Positions 9,250 through 18,127 of a stretch of DNA of 64,000 bases are shown one piece after another. This DNA comes from an uncultured Eubacteriales bacterium (GTDB lineage Bacteria; Bacillota; Clostridia; Oscillospirales; CAG-382). Each line of letters begins with the position of its first letter. The first letter of the stretch is position 1. Below the pieces are notes generated by a model that saw nothing but the letters and a program-made list of their open reading frames with translations, was not told the DNA's origin and made no database searches. The position numbers and the translations under genes are program-made. The stretch is taken from contig CAKSEL010000005.1 of the NCBI GenBank assembly GCA_934446675.1, positions 77,399-141,398 of the forward strand, given 5' to 3'.

Positions 9250-9866
9250 GTATGGATAATTTTTGCCTGTTTTGGGCGGAAACGGATTATTCACTTCCAC
9301 TTGCAGCTCTATACTGACGCTTTTCTACGGAGAAAAGTCCTCCTGCGAGGATAAACTATCGAAAAGCCGTTCGCCGCTCAAACGCCGCCGCGAAAGCGTG
9401 GCTACGTGGAGGATTTCGCGCACCGAAACAAACAGCGCCTCCAAAAGCTCAAAAATCCTCATTTTACACTGTCCACAAAGCTATGTTGCGAAATCGCCGC
9501 GCGACAGGCGCGCGGATATGGGGTTTTGTACGAAGTTCCAGTTTTATCGGCGCAAGTGTTATTTTTTATATAATCTCGCAGTCAACAGGACACACTTTTC
9601 CGACCAGCTTGCCTACGGCAAGATGACTTTGCTTAACATTAGTTTAATGTTTCGTTATTGCGGAGTAATTTCACTTTTCAAAGTAACCCTTTGTACTGAG
9701 TTTCCATAGTTTACTCACGCACCTGCTTACATCTGAGTTCGCAGTCCTGCCGTTCGACTGCAAACGGTACAAGCTGGCGGCACAGAGCATCCCACAACTT
9801 TTTTCTAATTTAGGGGCTTCCGTTTTCTTTGCAGCTTTCTTTCTAAAAAGAAAGCGCGTACCCCTT
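9250..9866 (+). repeat. Dispersed modular stem-loop repeat, copy A (long form)
   Basis: About 600 bp filling the gap between addA and der. Modules in order: an opening block with CGGATTATTCACT and a CTTTTCT/AGAAAAG hairpin; the CGCCGCCGCGAAAGCGTGG block; the CCGCGCG-acagg-CGCGCGG hairpin (9497-9515) followed by GATATGGGGTT; a GTCAACAGGAC block; the CTTGCC/GGCAAG hairpin (9608-9622); and a long 3' block (about 9655-9866) shared only with copy B, holding GTTCGCAGTC/GACTGCAAAC and CTTTCTTT/AAAGAAAG hairpins. No coding frame is conserved between copies. It may be a structured RNA or a non-autonomous mobile element. Confidence 0.8.
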
Positions 9867-9877
9867 CGTTACATCAA

Positions 9878-11206
9878 CTAACTTTCGTCGCCGCCTTTTT
9901 CGCGGATAACGAGTTTAATGGGAGTACCCTCAAAGCCAAAGACTTCGCGAAGTTTATTTTCGATATATCTCTGATAAGAGAAATGGAAGAGTTCAGCGTT
10001 ATTAACGAACAGCACGAAAGTAGGAGCCTTAACGCCGGTCTGAGTCATATAATAGATTTTAAGGCGTTTACCCTTATCCGTCGGAGGCTGAACGCGTGTA
10101 GTTGCGTCGGCGAGGACATCATTGAGCATACCGGTGGATATTCTCATAGAGCTTTGGTCATTAACGTAATTTATAAGCTCATAAACGCGGTCCACTCTCT
10201 GACCTGTCTTAGCGGAAATAAAGAGTATAGGCGCATAAGTCATATAGGAAAGTGCGGCGTAAACGTCTTTTCTGTACTCGTCCATTGTATGGGTATCTTT
10301 CTCGACAAGATCCCACTTATTAATAACTATAATAACAGCCTTACCGCTTTCATGCGCAATACCGGCAACTCTTTCGTCCTGTGCGGTAACGCCCTCCGTT
10401 GCGTCGATTACAACAAGGCAGACATCTGCGCGTTCAACCGCCATTTCGGCTCTCAGCACGCTGTATCTTTCAATATTATCTGTAAGCTTTCCGGTTTTGC
10501 GTATACCGGCTGTATCTATAAAGACATATTTTCCGAACTTATTTTCAACCTCGGAGTCAATAGCGTCTCTTGTAGTGCCTGCAACGTCTGAAACTATCAT
10601 TCTCTTTGCGCCGAGAATATAATTGACAAGCGAGCTTTTGCCGGCATTCGGTCTGCCGATTACCGCCACCTTTACGGAATCGTCGTCGGTTTCTTCCTCT
10701 GTCTGTTCGGGCATAAGCTCGCAAACCCTGTCAAGCACATCTCCCGTGCCGCTTCCGTGAACCGAGCTTACGGCATACGGATCTCCGAGACCGAGTTCAT
10801 AAAACTCGTATATTTCCGGCGGAGGCGCACCGATAGAGTCCACCTTATTTACGCAAAGCACGACGGGTTTGCCGGACTTTCTCAAGAATGTTCCTATCTC
10901 CCTGTCGTCCGCGGCAAGTCCGCTCCTTATATCCGTCATAAAGATTATAACGTCGGCGCTGTCTATTGCTATCTGCGCCTGAGCCTTTATATGCGACATA
11001 ATTATGTCGTTTGTGTCGGGTTCGATACCTCCGGTATCTATCATCATCATCTTTTTTCCGCACCACTCGACTTCAAAATACAGTCTGTCGCGCGTAACGC
11101 CGGGAGTATCCTCGACTATGGCTATTCTTTTTCCGGCAACCTTATTGAAAAAGGTGCTTTTGCCGACATTCGGTCTGCCGACGATTGCTATTATTGGTTT
11201 TGACAT
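9878..11206 (-). CDS. der: Ribosome biogenesis GTPase Der (EngA)
   Basis: 442 residues with the two tandem GTPase domains that define Der: G1 GRPNVGKST near residue 10 and GRPNAGKSS near 185, each followed by DTPGVTRD or DVAGTTRD switch regions, and NKVD and NKWD G4 motifs. A KH-like C-terminal domain completes it. Der helps assemble the 50S ribosomal subunit and is essential in most bacteria. GGAGAG precedes the ATG. It lies 35 bases after the DUF512 radical SAM gene, an arrangement common in Clostridia. Confidence 0.96.
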   Translation of the reverse strand: MSKPIIAIVGRPNVGKSTFFNKVAGKRIAIVEDTPGVTRDRLYFEVEWCGKKMMMIDTGGIEPDTNDIIMSHIKAQAQIAIDSADVIIFMTDIRSGLAADDREIGTFLRKSGKPVVLCVNKVDSIGAPPPEIYEFYELGLGDPYAVSSVHGSGTGDVLDRVCELMPEQTEEETDDDSVKVAVIGRPNAGKSSLVNYILGAKRMIVSDVAGTTRDAIDSEVENKFGKYVFIDTAGIRKTGKLTDNIERYSVLRAEMAVERADVCLVVIDATEGVTAQDERVAGIAHESGKAVIIVINKWDLVEKDTHTMDEYRKDVYAALSYMTYAPILFISAKTGQRVDRVYELINYVNDQSSMRISTGMLNDVLADATTRVQPPTDKGKRLKIYYMTQTGVKAPTFVLFVNNAELFHFSYQRYIENKLREVFGFEGTPIKLVIREKGGDES

Positions 11207-11241
11207 TATTTTATCTCTCCGTTCCGGGGATTTTCCAAAAT

Positions 11242-12558
11242 TTATTCGTATATTCCGAGCGCCGCGTCAACAAACGCGTCTCCGCCCGGTCTTACCGGCA
11301 CTATTTTTACGCCGAGTTTTTCCGAAAGCTCATCTACCGACATATTATCGAGAAACAAGTCCTTTTCATATCTCAGCATAACGTCGGGGATTATAAGCTC
11401 CTGACCGAGTTCCTTATCCTTAAGCTGCTCATAGAGATCCTGTCCCGTAAGCAGTCCGCTGACGGTTATGGTATGACCGAAAAAGTTATTCACGGCACGG
11501 TAGACATGGTATTCAAGCCCGTCAAAATTTTCTTCAAGCAGTTTGCTCATCTTACTTATGGAATCATATGCGCTGACGCCCGTCACCGACGAAACAACGC
11601 GCTTATTTTCAAGGACAAATCCTTCGTCCTTTAGTTCTTCTATACGCATTTCCGTTTCTTCGCACTGATTGCGTATCAGTCCGACGCCGTTATCAAGCTG
11701 CGGATAGCCGTCGTAATAATCCTCGCCGGGCAGCTCCATTTCAGCCGTGAGATACCATTCGTCCGAGCACTGGACAAAGTACATTCCGAACTTTTCCATA
11801 AACTCGTTTCTCTTTCTGTCAACAAGTGCGATAACGTCTATTGCGTCCTGCTTTCCGAAAGGTTCGAGAGGATAAAGACCGTCCCTGTACTTTGTAAGTC
11901 CCGACGGCACGACCGCGATACTTTCAACATACGGAAAATACTCCGACAGATCATCAAGCGTTCTTTCAAGCTCTTTGCCGTCGTTAAGTCCTTTACAGAG
12001 AACTATCTGGCAGTTCATATATATTCCGCCGTCCTTGAACACTTTAAGATATTCAAGGCTCTGTCCGGCAAAGCGGTTATTCATCATTTTACAGCGAAGT
12101 TCGGGGTTTGTGGTATGCACCGAAATATTTATCGGGCTTATACGCATTTTCACAAGCCTGTCCACTTCTTCGCGCTTCATATTGGTAAGCGTTACGTAGT
12201 TTCCGTAGAAAAACGACATTCTCGAATCGTCGTCCTTGAAATAGCACTGTTCGCGCATACCCGGCGGGTTCTGGTCTATAAAACAGAACACGCACTTATT
12301 CTTGCATGAGTGCTTTTCGTCCATGAGATAGGTGTCGAAATCAAGTCCGAGGTCGTCATACTGCGGCTTTTTTACGGTTATCTCAAGCGGTTCTCCGCGG
12401 CGCTCAAGCGCAATTATCAGTTTCTTTTCGGTAATATAAAACCGATAGTCAAGAACGTCGTTGATAGCGTTTCCGTTTATCGAAACAATTACGTCGCCGG
12501 GCAATATTTTATGTTTTTCGGCTATTGAATTTTTATTTACCTTTGCAATTTTTACCAT
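11242..12558 (-). CDS. DUF512 family protein: PDZ plus radical-SAM-type Fe-S enzyme
   Basis: 438 residues. The N-terminus is a PDZ-like domain (KHKILPGDVIVSINGN). It is followed by a cysteine cluster CKNKCVFCF near residue 85, the CxxxCxxC-type 4Fe-4S site of radical SAM enzymes, and then by the DUF512 domain. The family is often annotated as a putative Fe-S oxidoreductase. Its substrate is unknown. Its frequent neighbour is der, as here, suggesting a link to ribosome biogenesis or translation, but that is only association. The rpmF terminator lies about 40 bp upstream, so expression may need read-through or an unseen promoter. Confidence 0.85.
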   Translation of the reverse strand: MVKIAKVNKNSIAEKHKILPGDVIVSINGNAINDVLDYRFYITEKKLIIALERRGEPLEITVKKPQYDDLGLDFDTYLMDEKHSCKNKCVFCFIDQNPPGMREQCYFKDDDSRMSFFYGNYVTLTNMKREEVDRLVKMRISPINISVHTTNPELRCKMMNNRFAGQSLEYLKVFKDGGIYMNCQIVLCKGLNDGKELERTLDDLSEYFPYVESIAVVPSGLTKYRDGLYPLEPFGKQDAIDVIALVDRKRNEFMEKFGMYFVQCSDEWYLTAEMELPGEDYYDGYPQLDNGVGLIRNQCEETEMRIEELKDEGFVLENKRVVSSVTGVSAYDSISKMSKLLEENFDGLEYHVYRAVNNFFGHTITVSGLLTGQDLYEQLKDKELGQELIIPDVMLRYEKDLFLDNMSVDELSEKLGVKIVPVRPGGDAFVDAALGIYE

Positions 12559-12595
12559 AAAGCGCCGTCTCCGTGAATTTTATTGCCAAACAAAG

Positions 12596-12637
12596 CAAAA
12601 AGGAAGGACTTGCACAAATTTCGGCAAAACCTTCCCT
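12596..12637 (-). terminator. Terminator after rpmF
   Basis: GGAAGG pairs with CCTTCC, with an inner TTGC/GCAA pairing, followed by TTTTTGCTTTG on the minus strand. It separates yceD-rpmF from the DUF512-der pair and may be leaky, since no clear promoter lies between it and the DUF512 start. Confidence 0.75.
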
Positions 12638-12679
12638 TATTTTCGCTTTTTTTAGACACCTTTATGCGCAAATTCAAGC

Positions 12680-12877
12680 TTACGCCTCAGTTGCCTTGGT
12701 CTCTGTGGAAATGTATTCCTTGCCGGCATATGTTCCGCAGTTCTTGCAAACTCTGTGAGACAGAATAAACTCTCCGCACTTAGGGCACTTTGTCATGCCG
12801 GGCAAGCCGAGCTTCCAAACATTGCTGCGTCTCTTGTCGCGTCTCGCCTTGGAGACCTTTCTCTTCGGTACTGCCAT
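12680..12877 (-). CDS. rpmF: 50S ribosomal protein L32
   Basis: 65 residues beginning MAVPKRKVSKARRDKRRS, the standard L32 start. It carries the zinc-ribbon form with CPKCG and CKNCG, i.e. the cysteine-containing paralogue that holds zinc. An AGGAGGTG site sits before the ATG. It follows the DUF177 gene, as in most bacteria, so both are co-transcribed from the promoter at 13536-13564. Confidence 0.97.
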   Translation of the reverse strand: MAVPKRKVSKARRDKRRSNVWKLGLPGMTKCPKCGEFILSHRVCKNCGTYAGKEYISTETKATEA

Positions 12878-12941
12878 TTTTACGGCACCTCCTAAATCTT
12901 GTATTATTTTTAATTACTAATTCAAAGCAAAGACTATTGTA

Positions 12942-13469
12942 CTACTTTTCTTCGCGGTTGTCAAGAAGTTTTTTCAAATCCGCAAGACCTTTATTACTCT
13001 TTTTTTCCGGCTTACAGGAGCATGTGCCGAAATTGAGGTCGGTTCCGCAGACCGGGCAAAGACCTTTACAGTCCTCGCGGCAGAGCACCTTTGACGGAAA
13101 TTCGAGGTAAAAAACGGTTCTCGCCGTCTCTCCCGCGTCCAAAACTCCTCCCGGAGCCTCCACATAGTCGGTACTCTCATCTGAAATCTTCTTTGCCACG
13201 CCGAAGCGTGCGTCTATATCAAAAGTCTTTGTTACGTCTTTAGCGCATCTCGCACAAACAGATGCGTACTCTCCGGTAAGCTTCATTTCAAGACAGATAA
13301 AGCTATCGGTATTATTTCTTCCGTCCGCCTGTTCAAAAACTCTTCCCTTTACCTTTACGGGTTCGGAGAACGTTGCGTCAGCCTGATTCATAAGTTCAGG
13401 CTCAAGGCAGAAATCAAACGGAATTTCTTTTGTCTCGCCGTTATATATTTTTGAAACGTCGATTTTCAC
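12942..13469 (-). CDS. yceD: YceD/DUF177 family protein
   Basis: 175 residues, starting at GTG behind GGAGG. Two CxxC pairs (CARCAKD and, later, CREDCKGLCPVCGTDL) are the conserved metal-binding signature of DUF177/YceD proteins. The family is nearly always encoded beside rpmF and is linked to 23S rRNA accumulation or ribosome assembly in the organisms studied. The exact activity is unknown. Confidence 0.88.
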   Translation of the reverse strand: MKIDVSKIYNGETKEIPFDFCLEPELMNQADATFSEPVKVKGRVFEQADGRNNTDSFICLEMKLTGEYASVCARCAKDVTKTFDIDARFGVAKKISDESTDYVEAPGGVLDAGETARTVFYLEFPSKVLCREDCKGLCPVCGTDLNFGTCSCKPEKKSNKGLADLKKLLDNREEK

Positions 13470-13493
13470 GGTTTTTTATTCCTCCGCGTTTTT

Positions 13494-13564
13494 TACTGTC
13501 GCACAAGCGATATGCTCCTTGACAGTAACAGAATTATTATACACTGCAAAGTTCTGTTTGTCAA
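13494..13564 (-). promoter_or_regulatory. Consensus promoter and leader hairpin of yceD-rpmF
   Basis: TTGACA (13559-13564), a 17-base spacer and TATAAT (13536-13541) form a full-consensus promoter. Just downstream, TACTGTC/GACAGTA arms (13494-13527) form a 7-bp stem in the short leader. Confidence 0.9.
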
Positions 13565-13604
13565 CAGATAAAAAGAGGTAAATGTGAACACTGAGTAAAT
13601 ATTT

Positions 13605-14372
13605 ATTTTTTAGGGGGTGTGACTATTTGGGTGAAAACGGGCTATTCTCTTCAAAGTGCAACTTTATACCGGCACTTTTCTGTGGAGAAAAGCTGAAAGA
13701 TGTTTTATGTTTGGCTAAGTGTTGCTTATTTTTGGCAGAAACGGATTATCCACTGCCACTTGCAAGTCTATACTGACGCTTTTCTACGGAGAAAAGTCCT
13801 CCTACGAGGATAAACTATCGAAAAGCCGTTCAAGGGACTACTCGCCCCTTGACAATCCCCCGACGGGAGGATTTTGCCCAAAGTAGGATATTTTTCTCCA
13901 CCGCATCTCTTACAAAAGTGACCGCCTTGCTACTATGGTACGTCCGTGTAACTTACGGCAAAATCGCCGCGCGACAGGCGCGCGGATATGGGGTTCTGTA
14001 CGAAGTAAAACTATTTTCGACAAAAGTGTTACTTTTAATATACTCAAACAGTCAACGGGACTCGTTTTTCCGCCCAGCTCGCTTGCGCGAGATGACTTTT
14101 ACAAATGTTAGTTTGTTGTTTGGGTGGTGCGAAGTGAAATTTTAGCTTTATTTCGCTGTTGCAAAGTAATTTCACTTTCCAAAGTTACCCATAGCACACA
14201 ATTTCCATAGCTTGCTTCGGCACCTGCTTACATCTGAGTTCGCAGTCCTACTGTTTGACTGCGAACGGTACAAGCTGGCGGCACAGAGTATCCCATAGTC
14301 TTTTTCTAATTTATGGGCTATTGTTTTCTTTGCAGCTTTCCTTTTAAAAAGAAAGTGCGTACCCTTCGTACC
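13605..14372 (+). repeat. Dispersed modular stem-loop repeat, copy B (long form, doubled opening block)
   Basis: Fills the gap between yceD and gyrB. The opening block occurs twice in tandem (about 13630-13690 and 13735-13795), each with a CTTTTCT-type/AGAAAAG hairpin. It is followed by a variant middle, the CCGCGCG/CGCGCGG hairpin (13967-13985), the GTCAACGGGAC block, a CTCGC/GCGAG hairpin (14078-14091), and the 3' block shared with copy A. In the 3' block GTTCGCAGTC/GACTGCGAAC is a perfect 10-bp hairpin (about 14238-14266). Compared with copy A, stem sequences differ while pairing is kept. Confidence 0.8.
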
Positions 14373-14377
14373 CCTCC

Positions 14378-16528
14378 TTAAAAGTCGAGATTGGTTACGT
14401 ATTTAGCGTTGCGCTGGATAAAATCGCGTCTGGGTTCAACCTTTTCGCCCATAAGGAGAGAGAAAGTTTCATCGGCGCGGATAGCGTCCTCAACATCAAC
14501 TCGCAGCAGTGTTCTTCTTTCGGGATCCATAGTAGTTTCCCAGAGCTGATCTGCGTCCATTTCACCGAGACCTTTATAGCGTTCGGCCTCGACGTTATTA
14601 CCGCCGAGTTCCTGTATATACATATCTCTTTCCTCATCGGAGAAAGCGTATCTCTGCTGTTTACCCTTAAACACCTTATAAAGCGGCGGCATTGCGCAGA
14701 AGATATGTCCCTGTTCTACGAGCGGTCTCATATGACGGAAGAACAGAGTCAGGAGCAGCGTTTTTATATGAGCGCCGTCGACATCGGCATCTGCCATAAT
14801 AATTATCTTGCCGTAGCGCAGTTTATCAATATTGAATTCTTCGCCGACGCCGCAGCCGAGTGCGATAATTATAGGCTTTATCTGATCCGACGAGAAAACC
14901 TTATCAAGGCGCGCCTTTTCAACATTAAGGATCTTACCTCTCATAGGAAGTATAGCCTGATAACGGCTGTCTCTGCCGTCCTTTGCGGTACCTCCTGCGG
15001 AATCTCCCTCGACAAGGAACAGTTCGGACTCGTTTACGTCCTTGCTGCGGCAATCCGCAAGCTTTCCGGGAAGTGACGTTCTGTCAAGAGCAGTCTTTCG
15101 CGTAAGTTCTCTTGCGCGTCTTGCAGCCTCTCTCGCGCGGGACGCCTGTTTTGCCTTTTCTATTACTATCTTTCCGACAGCCGGATTTTCTTCAAAGTAT
15201 TCCGACAGCTTTTCCTGCATGAGAGCCTCGACAAACGGTCTTATATCGGCATTTCCGAGCTTGCTCTTTGTCTGTCCCTCAAACTGCGCTTCGGGAAGCT
15301 TTACGCTTACTATCGCGCATATGCCTTCCCTTACGTCCTCGCCCGACAGATTCTTGTCGTCGGCTTTAAGATAGCCGTATTTTCTCGCATAGTCGTTGAG
15401 TATCTTTGTAAGGGCGTTTTTAAATCCTGTTTCATGCGTTCCGCCCTCAATGGTATTTATATTGTTTGCAAAAGTTATAAGCGTTTCGTTATACGACGCG
15501 TTATACTGGAACGCTATCTCGCAGGAAACGTCGTTCTTCTTTCCGGCAATGTAGATTACGTTCTCATGCAGCATTGTTGTATGCTTTTTTGCATTGAGAA
15601 ATTCCACGAACGAACGTATGCCGCCCTCAAAGCAAAGAGTTGTCTTTTTCTCATGCGGAGCGTGTTCGTGCGGGACGTTTTCTTCAAGGGAAAGTTCCTT
15701 ATCGCGTTCGTTTTCAGCCGAATCCTCATCATCGGAAATATCCGCATCGTCGCTTGCCTCGTCGGACAGCGTGCCCTCGTCTCCGAGTATTTCGGGAACG
15801 TGCTGTTCCGTCTGCGGACGAAGATCGACAAGCTCTATTTCAAGTCCGGCATTAAGAAATGCCTGTTCGCGCAGTCTTGTCAGAACGGTATCGTAATCGA
15901 ATATAAGCTCCTCGAATATTTCCGGGTCGGGCTTGAAACGCACGTACAGTCCGTGATCGTCGGTCTGTCCCTCGTCCTTTATAGGTCTTGCGACGGCACC
16001 GCGTTCAAAACGTTCGGTAAATTTTCTTCCGTCGTGGCAGTTTACTATTTCCGTCCACTCGGAAAGTGCGTTTACGACAGACGCGCCGACACCGTGCAGA
16101 CCTCCGGAAATTTTATATCCGTCGCCGCCGAATTTACCGCCGGCATGGAGCACCGTAAACACGACTTCTATCGTAGGTATGCCCATTTTCGGGTGTATGC
16201 CCGACGGGATTCCTCGTCCGTTATCGCGCACGGATACGGAATTGTCCTCGTGCAGCGTTACGGTTATCTTGGTGCATATTCCGGCAAGAGCCTCGTCTAT
16301 CGAGTTATCGACTATTTCGTATATAAGATGGTGCAGACCTCTTACCGACGTAGAGCCGATATACATACCCGGTCTTTTTCTGACCGCCTCAAGTCCTTCG
16401 AGAACCTGTATCTGGCTGTCGTCGTATTTATGTGCCGACGAATCGACAGCGCTGTCGGAAGCCGAAACTCCGTCGGTAAAATCGTTTTCGTCGAGATTGT
16501 TTGTGTTTACACCGTTTTGTTCTAACAT
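14378..16528 (-). CDS. gyrB: DNA gyrase subunit B
   Basis: 716 residues, longer than the usual ~640. The GHKL ATPase domain begins at YDDSQIQVLEGL after a ~36-residue acidic extension and carries EIVDNSIDEA and DNGRGIP. The TOPRIM domain shows ELFLVEGDSAGG and MADADVDGAHI. The extra length is an acidic and His-containing insertion at about residues 238-296 in the transducer region. Location next to recF and remB argues for GyrB rather than ParE. A GGAG site precedes the ATG. It is the last gene of the tagA-recF-remB-gyrB run; gyrA is not in the window. Confidence 0.93.
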   Translation of the reverse strand: MLEQNGVNTNNLDENDFTDGVSASDSAVDSSAHKYDDSQIQVLEGLEAVRKRPGMYIGSTSVRGLHHLIYEIVDNSIDEALAGICTKITVTLHEDNSVSVRDNGRGIPSGIHPKMGIPTIEVVFTVLHAGGKFGGDGYKISGGLHGVGASVVNALSEWTEIVNCHDGRKFTERFERGAVARPIKDEGQTDDHGLYVRFKPDPEIFEELIFDYDTVLTRLREQAFLNAGLEIELVDLRPQTEQHVPEILGDEGTLSDEASDDADISDDEDSAENERDKELSLEENVPHEHAPHEKKTTLCFEGGIRSFVEFLNAKKHTTMLHENVIYIAGKKNDVSCEIAFQYNASYNETLITFANNINTIEGGTHETGFKNALTKILNDYARKYGYLKADDKNLSGEDVREGICAIVSVKLPEAQFEGQTKSKLGNADIRPFVEALMQEKLSEYFEENPAVGKIVIEKAKQASRAREAARRARELTRKTALDRTSLPGKLADCRSKDVNESELFLVEGDSAGGTAKDGRDSRYQAILPMRGKILNVEKARLDKVFSSDQIKPIIIALGCGVGEEFNIDKLRYGKIIIMADADVDGAHIKTLLLTLFFRHMRPLVEQGHIFCAMPPLYKVFKGKQQRYAFSDEERDMYIQELGGNNVEAERYKGLGEMDADQLWETTMDPERRTLLRVDVEDAIRADETFSLLMGEKVEPRRDFIQRNAKYVTNLDF

Positions 16529-16605
16529 TGTATCAGTTTACTCCTTGTCGTTCCGGTTTGCTTTAGGTATACCGGCTTTTTTGGATTTATCTTCAGTATA
16601 AATTA

Positions 16606-16887
16606 TTACAGATGCTTTGACTGCCTTCTCCAGCGGCTTTCAAGCGTCAAAGAAGAGAGCGTCGTTATATACACAAGCTCTTTTCTTCCCTTTGCGCAAA
16701 GCACGAAAGCCTTAGGCAGATCGTTTCCGGCAACATATGCCCTGCCAGACTTTTCCGCAGCCGACAGAAACCGTTTTGTATCTGTACCCGTGCTTGCGGT
16801 ATCAAGGTCGAACACGCCGAGTATCTCGTCTTTCGGCAGAATATAAACACCGCCGATATTTATAAGCGGATTTTTATTTTCAGTCAC
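16606..16887 (-). CDS. remB: RemB-like DUF370 regulator
   Basis: 93 residues beginning at a GTG. The core (INIGGVYILPKDEILGVFDLD followed by a late LVYITTLSSLTL segment) resembles the DUF370 / extracellular matrix regulator RemB (YaaB) family. In Bacillus subtilis remB sits between recF and gyrB, exactly as here. RemB influences biofilm matrix expression there, through an unclear mechanism. Assignment rests on both sequence and position. The ribosome site is weak. Confidence 0.78.
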   Translation of the reverse strand: MTENKNPLINIGGVYILPKDEILGVFDLDTASTGTDTKRFLSAAEKSGRAYVAGNDLPKAFVLCAKGRKELVYITTLSSLTLESRWRRQSKHL

Positions 16888-16927
16888 AGTATCACATCCG
16901 TAAATGCATATTTTTTGTTATCCGGCT

Positions 16928-18127
16928 TTATAAAGCCTGTTTATACCTGCCGTTTTCGACGTAAATAAGGTTCAGCCCCGCGTTTTTCGGCAGGTGTGAC
17001 ACGTCGCAGCAGGTTATGACGGTCTGTTTTCCCGAAAGCAGTTCGGAAAGCCGTTCCCGTCGCCCGGAATCAAGCTCGCTGAAGAGGTCGTCGAGCAGAA
17101 ACACCGGATATTCTCCCGTAAGCTCCTTTATTATCTCGCCCTCCGCAAGCTTTATCGCAAGCACGGCGCTTCTCTGCTGTCCCTGCGAGCCGAACGAACG
17201 CGCAGCCCACTCGGTAAGTCTTGCAAGCTTGCTGTCGTCATCGGTCTTTTCGGGATCTAAGGCAGCAGACGCCGCTCTTTCGTCTTTTGCAATATATATC
17301 ATAAGCTCGTCTCTGTGCGGTCCGTGGAAAGTCCGTCCGAGCGACAGATCGCTCTGCAAATTCTTTTCGTACACTCCGCACAGTATTTTCGACGCCGCTT
17401 TTTCATCATATAAATTCTGCGTTTCGGCAAAGCCAGAATATTTTACGCAGAGTTTTTCCTTTTCGCCCGTAAGCAGCGAATACATATTTCCGGCAATTTC
17501 CGAAAGCTTATCGCAGAACATGCATCTCTGCCTTGCAACTACGGCAGCGGCATCGGAGAGCTGTTCGGAAAGCACCGCGATGTAATCCTTCTCGGGCGCT
17601 GTACCCGAGATTTTCAGCTTTTTGAGATAGGCGTTTCTCTGAGAGAGCACCTTTTCATAATCGTTGAGTGCCGAAACATATCTCGGTCTTATCTGACACA
17701 GCGCAAGGTCCGTAAGCTTACGCCGTTCTTCGGGTCCGCCCTTTACAAGGCTCAGATGATCCGGCGTAAAAAGCACGGCTCTGAAAATTCCCAAAAACTC
17801 CGACGTCTTTTGAACTGCAAACCCGTCAACGCTCATGCGCTTTGTTACCGACGCGCCGTTCACGGTGTAATTTACCGACATATTACGCAGATTTGCGCCC
17901 TTTTGCAGCGTCATATGCACGTCCGCAGATCCCGCGCCTCTGCTTATAAGCTCTTTTTCCCTGCTTGTCCTGAAGCTTTTTGCACAGGCAAACAAGAACA
18001 TCGCCTCAAGCGTATTTGTCTTGCCGGCGGCATTTTCTCCGCACAGCACGTTTATTCCGTCGGAAAGAGACGGCAGGGTTCCGGTAAGATTGCGGTAATT
18101 GCGGGTCTCGAGCTTTTTAATGAGCAT
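16928..18127 (-). CDS. recF: DNA replication and repair protein RecF
   Basis: 399 residues, slightly longer than typical. It is an SMC-like ABC ATPase: Walker A GENAAGKTN near residue 35, signature region with GSQGQQRS, and Walker B VFLLDDLFSELDSGRR. RecF helps load RecA at single-strand gaps. Its ATG overlaps the stop of the upstream glycosyltransferase by one base (TGATG), showing tight coupling with a gene that is not its usual partner. Confidence 0.95.
   Translation of the reverse strand: MLIKKLETRNYRNLTGTLPSLSDGINVLCGENAAGKTNTLEAMFLFACAKSFRTSREKELISRGAGSADVHMTLQKGANLRNMSVNYTVNGASVTKRMSVDGFAVQKTSEFLGIFRAVLFTPDHLSLVKGGPEERRKLTDLALCQIRPRYVSALNDYEKVLSQRNAYLKKLKISGTAPEKDYIAVLSEQLSDAAAVVARQRCMFCDKLSEIAGNMYSLLTGEKEKLCVKYSGFAETQNLYDEKAASKILCGVYEKNLQSDLSLGRTFHGPHRDELMIYIAKDERAASAALDPEKTDDDSKLARLTEWAARSFGSQGQQRSAVLAIKLAEGEIIKELTGEYPVFLLDDLFSELDSGRRERLSELLSGKQTVITCCDVSHLPKNAGLNLIYVENGRYKQAL

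Noticed and set aside
9263..9709. Open frames inside the repeats (also 13849-14145, 43755-44072, 58428-58667)
   Set aside because: They sit wholly in repeat modules, lack ribosome sites, change frame and length between copies, and only reflect the conserved nucleotide blocks.
15434..16525. 363-codon plus-strand frame opposite gyrB, and similar long frames opposite other genes
   Set aside because: They are antisense shadows of strongly conserved genes, with no ribosome sites or recognisable motifs.
14378..16528. ParE (topoisomerase IV) instead of GyrB
   Set aside because: Context with recF and remB is that of gyrB, and no parC follows.
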